Origin: Desulforhopalus sp. IMCC35007
GTDB taxonomy: Bacteria > Desulfobacterota > Desulfobulbia > Desulfobulbales > Desulfocapsaceae
DNA: 64,000 nucleotides
Assembly: GCF_005116575.1 (NCBI RefSeq)
Contig: NZ_SWCN01000008.1
Coordinates: forward strand, 1 to 64,000
Direction of reading: 5' to 3'
Under the pieces are notes generated by a model. That model was not told the DNA's origin and did not search any database. It saw only the letters and a list, made by a program, of their open reading frames with translations. Positions 1 to 8,965 of the stretch are shown here, one piece after another. The position numbers were made by a program, and so were the translations under genes. Position 1 is the first letter of the stretch. Every line of letters begins with the position of its first letter.

Positions 1-117
1 TTCGACTGCATTGAAACCACAAAAGTCCAGACTGTCATGGGCAGCTATCGATGGTCCACCGAATCGGTGGCCAGAGACAGGCTGCTCTTGAAGTACTTGG
101 GAGTGGATACTAAATAG
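1..117 (+). CDS. C-terminal 38 residues of an unidentified protein (5' truncated by window edge)
   Basis: An open frame runs from base 1 to a TAG at 115-117. The 38 residues include the stretch RWSTESVARDRLLLKYLG, a charged amphipathic tail. I do not recognise the family, and the start lies outside the window. The gene ends just before a long AT-rich stretch, so this may be the last gene before a disturbed region. It could instead be a chance open frame, although its codon use resembles the other genes here. Confidence 0.4.
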   Translation, partial: FDCIETTKVQTVMGSYRWSTESVARDRLLLKYLGVDTK

Positions 118-792
118 TGTACGCTTTGTCCGACTTTCAAGTTATCACGTATGAGAACATGAATCTGAGACCGTTATTTAGTCAAGGCCAGATTCAAATA
201 TACTGGAATTATGTTGCGCGATTAGTTATGTTGTCTGTTTCATTGGTCTTCTTCTTTTGTATTTAAAAAAATATTGCAAATATTGCTTTTTCTTCCTCCT
301 TATTCTTTATATTTTATTTTTTTACTTTTTTTTGTGTTTACAAACTTAAAAATTCTTGTAACTGTTTTCAGTGTGGTGGTGCGAACCGCCAATAAACTTA
401 AAGTATTGTGAGTCATATGAGCGAGTTAACGATCAGGTTTCTTTCCTTATTCAATTATTTCCCACTTAGGTAGCCCTTCAATGCCTATGGAAATTTTATC
501 GTAGTAGTTTGATTAGAGTAAGATAATTATGTTGCGAGCTATTTAGTATCGATTCTCAAACTCACCGCAATCCCCCCGATATTATGACAAATATTAGAAT
601 CTATCAAAATGTCATAAAATTCCATTAATTTCAGCCAGATAGATCAACTCGCAACATAACAGGAAACATCTTAATTTTGAGCAGTTTTGCATTTTTAGAG
701 GTGTTACGTGGCAATCTCAAGGTCGATAAGAAAGTACTCCACGTAACAAAACATAATCCAGATAGATGAAATACTCTGGTTATTAACCCCAA
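118..792. other. AT-rich non-coding region upstream of the insertion sequence
   Basis: There is no convincing gene. Composition is far more AT-rich than the rest of the window, with T-runs around 240-350. It contains three copies of a TTATGTTGCG motif (two direct, one inverted), described separately. It probably consists of old mobile-element debris. Confidence 0.5.
526..660. repeat. Short terminal-inverted-repeat element (MITE-like)
   Basis: TTATGTTGCGAGCT at 527-540 is matched by the reverse complement of AACTCGCAACATAAC at 646-660, so about 12-14 bp of inverted repeat encloses about 105 bp of non-coding DNA. A related copy, TTATGTTGCGCG, lies at 209-220. The arrangement resembles a miniature inverted-repeat element or the two ends of a deleted insertion sequence. 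No flanking target duplication is clear. Confidence 0.45.
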
Positions 793-2667
793 GTTCGACA
801 GTCATAGGCACATTTCAGGCTAAAAAGAGAGATAAGTCGTTGTTTTTATGTTTGACAATGACATTTTCTGAAAATTTTCCTAGGCACACGATTTGTATTT
901 TAATGCTTGACATAATTAATTGTACAACCTTTTTGTATAGACATGTACATTCGAACCATCAAACGTAAGAACAAAGACGGCTCAGTCGTCGAATATGTTC
1001 AACTCGCCAACAACGTCTGGAACAAGAAAAAAGGCTTCGCACAAGCACAGGTCATCCACTCTTTTGGCCGCAGCGATCAATTAGATGTTGAGGCGTTGAA
1101 GCGGCTGATAAAGAGCATGAGCCGTTTTCTTGACCCCGAAGACGCTGTGCGGATCGAACATAAAGACGACGATCTGAAGATCATGAGCAGCCGCCCATCA
1201 GGTGGTGCCCACCTACTCAAAGCATTGTGGAACAGACTTCGAATCAACAACTGCCTACAGAAAGGCCTTGATCAGCGTTCTTTTTCCTCTCCAGTTGCTG
1301 ACGCCATTTTTGCCATGGTTGCCAACCGTGCCTTGGCCCCGTCCTCAAAGCTTGCGATTGAGCAATGGGCCGCGGAAGAAGTCTACCTAGGTAATAAAGA
1401 CACGCTTCAAGTGCAGCACTGCTACCGAGCAATGGATTTTCTTCTTGAACACCAGGAGACCATACAGCAGGAGGTGTTCTGGTCCACTGCAAACCTGCTC
1501 AACCTGACTGTTGATTTGATCTTTTTTGATACCACCAATACCTATTTCGAGACCGACGAGCCAGGACCATCAGAGTTGAAAGCCTATGGTAAATCCAAAG
1601 ACAAGCGTGACGACCTGCCCCAGGTGACCATCGGGCTTGCTGTGACCCGCGAAGGTATCCCGGTACGCTGCTGGGTACTGCCTGGTAACCAACATGACAG
1701 CAAATGCGTTGATCAGGTTCAGAAAGATCTCAACAGCTGGAACCTTGGTCGGGTCGTTTGGGTCATGGACCGAGGTATGACCAGCCAGGCAAACCAGAAG
1801 ATCCTGCAACGGGCCGGTGGGCAGTACATTCTGGGTGAAAAACTCAGCGGCAATAAACTCAATGAGGCCGTCTTATCACATCCTGGTCGCTTTAAGGTGG
1901 TCACTGATAACCTGCACATAAAAGAAGTCTTTGCCGGCGAAGGCACCGGCAGTCGCCGCTATGTGATTGCCTACAACCCTAAACAGGCCGAGTTGGACCG
2001 AATCAATCGGCAACAGGTACTTGAGCGCTTGTCCTGCGAGCTTGAGATACTCAACAAAACCAAAAAGACCAAGGCACATTGCAATCTACTTTTGCACCGT
2101 TCCATGGGCCGTTATGTCAAAGAACTCAAAAGCGGCAAACTTCGTCTTGATAAAGCCAAGGTGAAACAGGACGAAAAGCTTGACGGTAAATATCTTTTGT
2201 CAACAAGTGATCAGCATATGTCTGCCGAGGATATCGCTCTTGGTTACAAGCAGCTGCTAGAAGTAGAGCGGGCTTTTCGTACTCTCAAAAGCACTCTTAG
2301 CCTGAGACCGGTCTATCATTCAAAAGACGATCGTGTCCGCTCGCACGTTCTCATCTGCTGGCTGGCATTATTGCTGGTCCGCATTGCCGAAGTGGAAACC
2401 GGGCTAAGTTGGGCGAAGATCCGTCAGCAGATGCAGCAGCAAAATTTAATCGATTTATTTGGCAAAAATGGGCGTATACTCCAGCACACTGAACTGACAC
2501 ATACCCAGCGCAACATCCTGAATAAATTAAATATAAAGCCACCACAGCGAATCTTGCAAGCCGAAACAGCAGCCTAAATTCCTAGGCACTACACCATTTT
2601 TTGCTATCTCTCCATCGTATTAATATCATTACACATCTTTAACTTTGTTTGCCTAGGACTGTCGAAC
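793..2667 (+). mobile_element. IS1634-family insertion sequence, apparently intact
   Basis: The element contains one full-length transposase gene. An 11-bp identical inverted repeat, GTTCGACAGTC, sits at 793-803 with its reverse complement at 2657-2667; similarity continues inward (CATAGGCA against CTAGGCA). A second motif, CCTAGGCAC, recurs inside both ends at 879-887 and 2581-2589. The span is about 1.87 kb. The flanks (CCCCAA on the left, CCAGGA on the right) show no clear target duplication, so the exact outer ends could shift by a few bases. Confidence 0.7.
943..2577 (+). CDS. IS1634-family transposase
   Basis: The 544-residue DDE transposase catalyses movement of the surrounding element. 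The N-terminus MYIRTIKRKNKDGSVVEY is typical of IS1634-family proteins. Catalytic acidic residues are visible as FFDTTNTYF (Asp about residue 196), VWVMDRGM (Asp about 276) and the C-terminal LLEVERAFRTLK segment (Glu about 442). Length matches the family and there is no frameshift, so the enzyme may be active. No good ribosome-binding site precedes the ATG, as is often the case in insertion sequences. It lies downstream of and convergent with the sulfatase-fold gene at 2797-4674. Confidence 0.88.
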   Translation: MYIRTIKRKNKDGSVVEYVQLANNVWNKKKGFAQAQVIHSFGRSDQLDVEALKRLIKSMSRFLDPEDAVRIEHKDDDLKIMSSRPSGGAHLLKALWNRLRINNCLQKGLDQRSFSSPVADAIFAMVANRALAPSSKLAIEQWAAEEVYLGNKDTLQVQHCYRAMDFLLEHQETIQQEVFWSTANLLNLTVDLIFFDTTNTYFETDEPGPSELKAYGKSKDKRDDLPQVTIGLAVTREGIPVRCWVLPGNQHDSKCVDQVQKDLNSWNLGRVVWVMDRGMTSQANQKILQRAGGQYILGEKLSGNKLNEAVLSHPGRFKVVTDNLHIKEVFAGEGTGSRRYVIAYNPKQAELDRINRQQVLERLSCELEILNKTKKTKAHCNLLLHRSMGRYVKELKSGKLRLDKAKVKQDEKLDGKYLLSTSDQHMSAEDIALGYKQLLEVERAFRTLKSTLSLRPVYHSKDDRVRSHVLICWLALLLVRIAEVETGLSWAKIRQQMQQQNLIDLFGKNGRILQHTELTHTQRNILNKLNIKPPQRILQAETAA

Positions 2668-2796
2668 CCAGGACACCGATGGATACGCTTGAAGATGGGA
2701 AAAAACTTTAGGAGGAGAAATTAATAGTCTCAAACTAATCTGACAATTATAGCTAAAAAATCGGTAACTGTCAGATCGGGTCTGAACAACTACAAC

Positions 2797-4674
2797 TTAA
2801 TTCATATTTAGAATTCGGCGTAATCCATTCATGTTATATGTGGTCTTTCCATCAAGCCGAGTTTTGTGAATGTATTTTGAATCTTGGCCAGTAATCAGGC
2901 ACCAGCCATCATTACTTATCACGGTACCATGACTGGTTACATTCATATCTGATAATTTTATATCTTTGCAGTCATCTATCCAAAGGAATTTGTCTTTTTT
3001 AGCCATTCTCTGTATATGGGCCACAACCGAAGGCTTAAAACGGGTGATGTGTGAAACGAATAAGTCCTCTGTCAACTCAAGGAAAACAGGTAACTCATAT
3101 TTTTTATTATTAATTGTTAGCATTTTCTTGTTTGTATCAATAGAAATATCCTGTTTGATAATATTTGGGCCCCAGAATTTTAAGATCTCAGGTTTCCAGG
3201 TAAATAGCTTGTCTGCGATGTAATCACGTTCCTTAACAATACGCTCACCTTCTTTCAGCAAGTCCCTACCTAAGCCTATCTGTCCAGAGTATCCCATGAA
3301 TGGAAGAATTGTTGTGCCTATATCCATATGTGTGCCAAGGGTGTGTATCTCTTTTCCGGTAACTTTTCCTGGTTCAAAAATCATAAATAGATTTTTTTTC
3401 CCTTCATTACCTCTTGCCTGTTTGATCATTTTATAAGCAGGTGTATTTCTATAATTATAATGATCTGAGGCTACGACAATCACTGTCTGTTCCCCATAGG
3501 GTGAGTCGGCAATTTTACGGATAAAATCACTTATTAGAAAATCTGCACACTTGACAGCATTTAGGTGTTTATTGCTGCCATCAAGGTATCCTTTATCTTC
3601 ACATGATTTTGATGGGTACCCAGGCGCATGAGTATCGACGGTCAGGAGGAAAAGGCCAAATTTAGTTCCTGATTCGGATAGTTCCAGGAATCGTTTGTAG
3701 CTGATATCAAAAAGTGAGTCGTCGTAAAGCCCCCAATGATTCAAATAAGTAGTATCTTCCAGCTTAGACCGAAGAGCATTTCGGCCGAATACATCAATAA
3801 ATCCATGAGATTTAAAAAACTCCCCTTTGCGGGTAAAATTAAGCTTGGCTCCACCGTAATATGCGAGGAAGTAGTCTTCATTTGCTAAGAGATCTCCAAG
3901 GCAGGTCGCGTCGGGGAGAAAATCTCCCCTAGGGTTCTTAATGAACGACATGCTTGGTAAATATAGAGGAACCCCGCACTGGCTAGCCACAATAGACCAG
4001 ATAGTGCCATTGATACCTGGAAGGGTGTACAACTGACTGAAAGAGGTACTCTGTTTTTCGATTAATTTAAGTTCTGGTACTAATCCCGGAAAGATGTCTT
4101 CATTGAAAAAGGCACGTTCGAGACTTTCTGCATAAATAACGACTATATTTTTTTGACCTGTTTCTAGCCGGCGGATCCGGGGTTCTTTATAGTAATTGTA
4201 AAACTCCCATGTCTCTGAAGACGTTGAGCGCATTGAACTGATTAATGATCTATGTGGTAGTTGGTATATATTAACGCAAGCTGGGTTGATCGAAAGACCG
4301 ACAAATAGAAGTGCATAAGCCATTAAACATCTTGAATATGATAATGAAATGTTCTTGTCTGTTTTTATATAAACAAAAATCCCCATAAGTATAATACAGA
4401 GTGAAAGTGAACCTATTATCAGTGTTATTAGCCAGATATACTCCTTAAAAGGGGCACCAGTCAGGCCGAATTTGAGTTGCATGATGGTGGCCTGATTGAC
4501 GCCCACACCAGTGAAATAATTGGCAACTAGAAATAACTCAATAAGTAACACGTAGAGTAAAGCAAGGGTGCTGAATATGGTTTTATTCAAGCGACTCGCA
4601 CCACAACGGAGTATGAGGAAAATGCCTCCCAGAAATATGACGACGGATAAGATGATGAAAAAAAGGTTGGGCAT
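2797..4674 (-). CDS. LTA synthase/OpgB-type phosphoglycerol transferase-like membrane protein (sulfatase fold)
   Basis: The 625-residue protein has an N-terminal block of about four hydrophobic helices (residues 1-150) and a large extracytoplasmic alkaline-phosphatase/sulfatase-fold domain. Metal and nucleophile motifs of the LtaS/MdoB class are present: IYAESLE near residue 182, PGINGTIWS near 222 with the candidate nucleophile Thr, VDTHAPGYP near 347 and VVASDHYNY near 403. Known relatives transfer phosphoglycerol or phosphoethanolamine to glycans, glucans or lipids outside the inner membrane. In a Gram-negative the acceptor is probably a surface or periplasmic glycan (inference). The C-terminal 130 residues after about 495 are not obviously catalytic. 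The gene is monocistronic, with the insertion sequence just downstream. Confidence 0.75.
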   Translation of the reverse strand: MPNLFFIILSVVIFLGGIFLILRCGASRLNKTIFSTLALLYVLLIELFLVANYFTGVGVNQATIMQLKFGLTGAPFKEYIWLITLIIGSLSLCIILMGIFVYIKTDKNISLSYSRCLMAYALLFVGLSINPACVNIYQLPHRSLISSMRSTSSETWEFYNYYKEPRIRRLETGQKNIVVIYAESLERAFFNEDIFPGLVPELKLIEKQSTSFSQLYTLPGINGTIWSIVASQCGVPLYLPSMSFIKNPRGDFLPDATCLGDLLANEDYFLAYYGGAKLNFTRKGEFFKSHGFIDVFGRNALRSKLEDTTYLNHWGLYDDSLFDISYKRFLELSESGTKFGLFLLTVDTHAPGYPSKSCEDKGYLDGSNKHLNAVKCADFLISDFIRKIADSPYGEQTVIVVASDHYNYRNTPAYKMIKQARGNEGKKNLFMIFEPGKVTGKEIHTLGTHMDIGTTILPFMGYSGQIGLGRDLLKEGERIVKERDYIADKLFTWKPEILKFWGPNIIKQDISIDTNKKMLTINNKKYELPVFLELTEDLFVSHITRFKPSVVAHIQRMAKKDKFLWIDDCKDIKLSDMNVTSHGTVISNDGWCLITGQDSKYIHKTRLDGKTTYNMNGLRRILNMN

Positions 4675-5534
4675 TATAGACTCTTAGGAAAAGAAATCAT
4701 AGTATCATGTAAAGGCATGATCATCAAACAAGCTCTCATAGCTTTTGAATGTCACAGTTGTACGGTTCAATGGTGTTGAATGACTAGATTGAAAGTGCGG
4801 TAATAGATTATATTTTAACAAAATTATCAAGCCCCAACAGAAACATTCCCAGCATTTAGCACCACCAGCTAAGTTTATGTTCTGCCAGTTTCTCAATCAT
4901 GCCAAACTGAAAACACATGAAACTTCAAAGACGGAAGCATACATGAACTCAAGGCTAGTGTGGTACTTGAAAGGATCCCGGGACTGAAGACCCAGGGTGA
5001 AATTGCTAAGGAGAATGAGATCCACCCGATAATGGTTGGTAAATAGCAGAATGATCTGCTCCAACGTATACCAGAACTCATTGCCGTCTCATAGTTAATT
5101 CAACAAATTAAGCTGTTGAGATAATGATGTTTCCCCGTCGGTGTCAGTTGGTTTTAGCAGGTCTGACAACGGTTGTCTCTCAAAAATGTTTGCTAGCAGG
5201 CGGAGCAAGGCGGAAAGTGACCCTCGAAACTTCGCCATGAATTTAAAATAGATCAACAATGTTTGTCAGGCAACGTGCAAGATAGCAGAATCGTCAGCCT
5301 CAAGTTAGATATTGGCACTGCAACATTAAATGCTCACCAGTTTATCTCCGTGAAGGTGTTTCCTATACATCCTGCGAGCAGAGAAACATAATTCTAAAAC
5401 CTAAAATGTTTTTAAATTATTACTCCATTCCAGATTAGTCAGAGCGTTGACACTACCTTCCAGCCAGCAGCAACACTTATACAAAATACATCAAACTATA
5501 TTGACTGCCTACAATTGCTCTTTTCAGGAAGCAG
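4675..5534. other. Gene-poor region with insertion-sequence debris
   Basis: This 860-base stretch contains the broken IS3-type OrfA listed separately, and otherwise only short open frames with poor codon use. Nothing else could be assigned. A heptamer pair, CTGACAA near 5164 and TTGTCAG near 5264, is too short to interpret. Confidence 0.5.
4917..5094 (+). pseudogene. Remnant of an IS3-family OrfA (HTH transposase subunit)
   Basis: Reading from ATG 4917 gives MKLQRRKHT, then a frame change gives ELKASVVLERIPGLKTQGEI and AKENEIHP. This closely follows the IS3 OrfA helix-turn-helix pattern (KxRRKYTxEFKAKVALEA...EIAxEYxIHPNQIxxWK). After VGK an in-frame TAG stands where the family has Trp (TGG), followed by NDLLQRIPELIA, another family-like stretch. 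At least one frameshift and one stop show it is dead. No OrfB or inverted repeats are evident, so this is a small decayed fragment. Confidence 0.65.
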
Positions 5535-6767
5535 CTAAGCGACAAACATCTGCTGTTTTGCCAGGCAGTCGCAGAGTTTTGAATAGACTTCTTTAAGATG
5601 GTCGTGACGATAGTCTCCGGCAACGGCTCTTTCTATGCGGCGAGCCAGTGAACCTTTTTCAAAAATGGTCTGTAATGGTTTCAGAAAATCATGATCCCAC
5701 TGCGCTTTGTCGGCACAGCCCGCTGCGAGGTGCTGCCAGAGTTCTATGGCCTGAATTTTTTCAGGACCAAGACCAAATAATCGAAGATATTCCGGGTCAC
5801 TGATGACGGCCTGATCCCCGTACTTAATCACATCCTGAAATATTGCAGCAAGAGGATCGACCTCCCAGTTCATTTGCTGCTGCAACTCATCTCCTTCGCT
5901 TTCACAAAGAGCCTTAATAACAGAAACAATAAGTTGAGCGCAGGCAAGGTCCGCAAGCGGAGTCTCCTGAATATCCAATACCCTTATTTCAATGGCCCCC
6001 CGATCGAAACGGGCAATAGCTCCTCTGGCATTGAGAAACTCATGGGCCAGTATTCCTTCCGGATCGTGACTTGCTATAGCCTGATACATCGGCGAAAAAA
6101 TTATCTTTTGATAATCCGTTTCAGAATAGACGCCTTCAGGGATAATTTTACCTGCAACCTGAGGAATTTTTGCAGAATTTGTACAGTAATATTTCATCCT
6201 GTTGTCAAGATGAGTACCTGCTGCACCATCCATGATTGGCGACGATGCGGTTAGTGCCGGCATAATTGGCATAAGAAGACGTATTGCAGAGTGTAGCCTG
6301 GCAAACTCCTCATCACCGCTAAAAGACAAATTGAGATGGGTACTCTGTAGATTTGACCAGCCGTGTCCACTGCAACCGAAGATACGGTTGAAGGCCTGGT
6401 AAATAGGGCCGCACTCATGGGGCCACAATTGAGTTTCTTTTGCCGGATTCATCCAGGGGTGGGCTGCCGTTGGCATCAGGCGGCCCCCCAGACCGGCAAG
6501 AATCGTATTTACTTTCCCTACATGGGAGGAAAACCGATCTGCAAGACTATTGAGCGAGGAAACGGGGCCATTGGTCTTTATTTCAATGACGTGCAGCACG
6601 AGTTCATTTGACCAGGCGATATCATCAAATTCGACCTGTCCCTCAATGGAACCCGTCGCTCTTTCAATCAGCTTATCCGCTACGGGTAAGACATCAAGGC
6701 TTTCCTGATGAACGATCATGTATTCAAGTTCGACCCCGATAGCTTCCAGCAATTTCCAGCTACTCAA
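5535..6767 (-). CDS. GCS2-family carboxylate-amine ligase (glutamate-cysteine ligase type 2-like)
   Basis: This 410-residue protein belongs to the glutamate-cysteine ligase 2 (YbdK/EgtA-like) superfamily, which joins the gamma-carboxyl of glutamate or another acid to an amine with ATP. GVELEYM at residues 11-17 is the family's N-terminal metal/ATP motif; further conserved segments are STHLNLSF, the DNRMKYY region and AIEIRVLD with an arginine expected at the acidic-substrate site. Translation starts at a TTG (6767), preceded by a GGGGG stretch, and overlaps the upstream ATP-grasp stop by 8 bp (TTGAGTAG), so the two are translationally coupled. The acceptor amine is unknown. It could contribute to gamma-glutamyl-cysteine synthesis, but the neighbours suggest a peptide or small-molecule ligase in a dedicated pathway. 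Confidence 0.78.
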   Translation of the reverse strand: MSSWKLLEAIGVELEYMIVHQESLDVLPVADKLIERATGSIEGQVEFDDIAWSNELVLHVIEIKTNGPVSSLNSLADRFSSHVGKVNTILAGLGGRLMPTAAHPWMNPAKETQLWPHECGPIYQAFNRIFGCSGHGWSNLQSTHLNLSFSGDEEFARLHSAIRLLMPIMPALTASSPIMDGAAGTHLDNRMKYYCTNSAKIPQVAGKIIPEGVYSETDYQKIIFSPMYQAIASHDPEGILAHEFLNARGAIARFDRGAIEIRVLDIQETPLADLACAQLIVSVIKALCESEGDELQQQMNWEVDPLAAIFQDVIKYGDQAVISDPEYLRLFGLGPEKIQAIELWQHLAAGCADKAQWDHDFLKPLQTIFEKGSLARRIERAVAGDYRHDHLKEVYSKLCDCLAKQQMFVA

Positions 6768-8232
6768 CTCGCCGTCCCCCTTTCATCCTGTCTTCAATCC
6801 GCTGGCGAAAAACATCGATAACCCGAAGATACAATTCTTCTCCGAGAATGCTGTCTTCAATACCGGCATCTAGATTGGGGTTATCATTCACCTCGATCAC
6901 GACCACCCTGTCACCCACCTGTTTGAGATCAACACCGTACAGTCCGTCGCCGATCAGCTTTGATGCCTTTACAGCCGTATTGATAACGCGTTTTGGCACC
7001 TGAGCCACCGGAAAAGTCTCGTATTTACCAAAGGTATCTTTTCCCTTTTTATCTGTACTGATGATCTGCCAGTGTTTTTTTGCCATATGATACTTGCAGG
7101 CGTACAGGGGACGCCCATCAAGGACACCTATGCGCCAGTCATATTCAGTTGGCATAAACTCCTGGGCAATGACCAGATCAGACTTTTTCAGCATTCTTTT
7201 GGCCTCATCTAAAAGGCGTTCTCTGTCTTTCACCATGATAACACCCTGAGAAAAGGAAGAGTCCGGCTCTTTGAGAATGCAGGGCAGGCTGAATTCCGCC
7301 AGGACCTGGCTGATATTTTTACTGTGCAGGATCAGGGTGCCTGGAGTTGGCACCTTGTAGCGTGTCAGTAACTCGGCCAGATACACCTTATTGGAACAGC
7401 GTAAAATTGAGACAGGATCGTCGATGACGACCAACCCTTCAGCCATGGCTTTTCGTGCCATCCTATAGGTATGGTGGTCCACGTTGGTGGTTTCACGGAT
7501 AAAGAGTCCGTCGAATTCGGACAGACGATTGGAGTCATCTTTTGTGATGAGTTCGACTCCAAAGCCCATTGATTCGGCAGCCTTGGTAAAAAGCTTCATT
7601 GCCTTAGCATCGGATGGAGGCCGGGCTTCCGCCGGGTTTTGTAAAATAGCCAGATCGTACCGACTTACATGGCGTTTAGGAATAACCAGCTTCTTACCTG
7701 CAAAGTAGGACGACACAACATCTTCGCTAAAGTGGAGATCCTCTTTTGGGATATCCTTTGCCGCAAGGGGTGATATATTTTGCAGTTGCCACTGATTGGT
7801 CAGCGAGAAATCAGCGCGCAAAAATGGCGCCGGAAAAAATTTAAATAGCGCAGAGGCAAGAGCTTCAAATCGTTTTTCAGGGGTTTTACCGAAATATACG
7901 TTAAATGAGACCTTTTTTTCATCTTCACCGGCAAAGGGTTTTTTAAGAAGATCTTCGAGTTCGCTGGAAATAAGCCTGACAATTCCCATGGACTTCATAT
8001 CCTGAATTGTCGTGGTACTTGGAATAGATTTGTGGTTTCTGGCCTCGGCCAGGAGCGAGACATAATAGCCCATACTCTGATAACGGTATGATTTACATAT
8101 GTTGAAAACTTTCACTCCCTTCATTGCAGCAAACCTGCTGTCAGTCAAATAAGTTCTTGCGGCAACAGGTTCAACATCTTTGAGATTGAGGGGAAATTCT
8201 TCAGGATTCTCGATAACGACAAATATTGACAC
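6760..8232 (-). CDS. RimK-type ATP-grasp ligase with N-terminal RLAN-like domain
   Basis: With a GTG start at 8232 (GAGGA ribosome-binding site) this is 490 residues; a longer frame from 8292 would overlap the upstream gene by 44 bp and lacks support. Residues 1-180 match the RimK-like ATP-grasp N-terminal region. Residues of about 230-480 form the ATP-grasp fold, with PCILKEPDSSFSQG (ATP-binding lysine), VIAQEFMPTEYDWRIGVLDG, GVDLKQVGDRVVVIEVNDNP (magnesium-binding Glu and Asn) and a final NLDAGIED. ATP-grasp enzymes make an acyl phosphate and attack it with an amine, as in poly-glutamylation of S6 by RimK. It lies 16 bp after the C39-like gene and overlaps the GCS2 gene, so the three probably act in one pathway. 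The substrate cannot be read from sequence. Confidence 0.82.
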   Translation of the reverse strand: MSIFVVIENPEEFPLNLKDVEPVAARTYLTDSRFAAMKGVKVFNICKSYRYQSMGYYVSLLAEARNHKSIPSTTTIQDMKSMGIVRLISSELEDLLKKPFAGEDEKKVSFNVYFGKTPEKRFEALASALFKFFPAPFLRADFSLTNQWQLQNISPLAAKDIPKEDLHFSEDVVSSYFAGKKLVIPKRHVSRYDLAILQNPAEARPPSDAKAMKLFTKAAESMGFGVELITKDDSNRLSEFDGLFIRETTNVDHHTYRMARKAMAEGLVVIDDPVSILRCSNKVYLAELLTRYKVPTPGTLILHSKNISQVLAEFSLPCILKEPDSSFSQGVIMVKDRERLLDEAKRMLKKSDLVIAQEFMPTEYDWRIGVLDGRPLYACKYHMAKKHWQIISTDKKGKDTFGKYETFPVAQVPKRVINTAVKASKLIGDGLYGVDLKQVGDRVVVIEVNDNPNLDAGIEDSILGEELYLRVIDVFRQRIEDRMKGGRRVE

Positions 8233-8248
8233 AGATCTATCCTCACTT

Positions 8249-8965
8249 TTATTTTTTCTTTCGGGGGGTAATGACGAGCATATTGGCATCAAAGCTGATA
8301 GTTGAGAGCATGATAGCAGGTATCAGCCGATTGAACCTGACTTCATAATACTGATTATCACTCATGGGATTGGGGTGCCAGGGATCAGCAATCATGGCCT
8401 TTCGTGTGTTGATATCGTAACCGGAAAGCACCACGAAATGACCTGTGGGCTCACCATTGATATCATCATAAATTAATCGACTTCCCAGATCTAACTCTCT
8501 GGCAGATCGATAGAGATAGGTCGACGATAATCCGCTGATGATGGGTTTGTGTTGTTTGAGGATCCTGCGAAGAAGCTCAGTTGAAAGATCCTCCAGCAGG
8601 ATTTTCCCTTTGAGACGCAAAAACTCCAGATAAGCTCTGGTTACCGTCTCCATTTTCGGAGTATGCTTGACCTCGAGTTGAAGTATAAGTTTTTCCGCCA
8701 TTTCTTCTGCGGATAGGCAAAACCAGGTAGGATCGAAAACCTGCATATCAAAGGTGTAAAGGGTTGCATCGTATCCACGTTGAAGAGCGTGGCAGCCAAG
8801 TACCACCGCCAGGGTTCCTCCACCCTCAAGAGCAGGAACCTCCTCTATAACCTGAGCCAATGAAATAGTATCATTATAATAGCTGTAAATTGAATGCAGG
8901 CAGGTTGGCCCACAGGTTGTGTCATCGGGTTGCCGTAAGATTTCAAAGTGAATTTGAGTTTCCAT
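8249..8965 (-). CDS. C39-like papain-fold peptidase/transglutaminase-type protein
   Basis: The 238-residue protein carries a papain-like catalytic layout of the peptidase C39 type. Gln12 and Cys18 lie in RQPDDTTCGPTC, His at about 175 in TGHFVVLSGYD, and Asp at about 193 in IADPW. There is no signal peptide or membrane segment, unlike the C39 domains of bacteriocin ABC exporters, so it probably works in the cytoplasm. It is the first gene of a minus-strand operon with the ATP-grasp and GCS2 ligases. It may cleave, transfer or hydrolyse the amide product the ligases make. Comparable combinations of papain-like, ATP-grasp and GCS2 proteins have been noted in comparative studies of amidoligases, but I know of no characterised product. 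Confidence 0.75.
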   Translation of the reverse strand: METQIHFEILRQPDDTTCGPTCLHSIYSYYNDTISLAQVIEEVPALEGGGTLAVVLGCHALQRGYDATLYTFDMQVFDPTWFCLSAEEMAEKLILQLEVKHTPKMETVTRAYLEFLRLKGKILLEDLSTELLRRILKQHKPIISGLSSTYLYRSARELDLGSRLIYDDINGEPTGHFVVLSGYDINTRKAMIADPWHPNPMSDNQYYEVRFNRLIPAIMLSTISFDANMLVITPRKKK

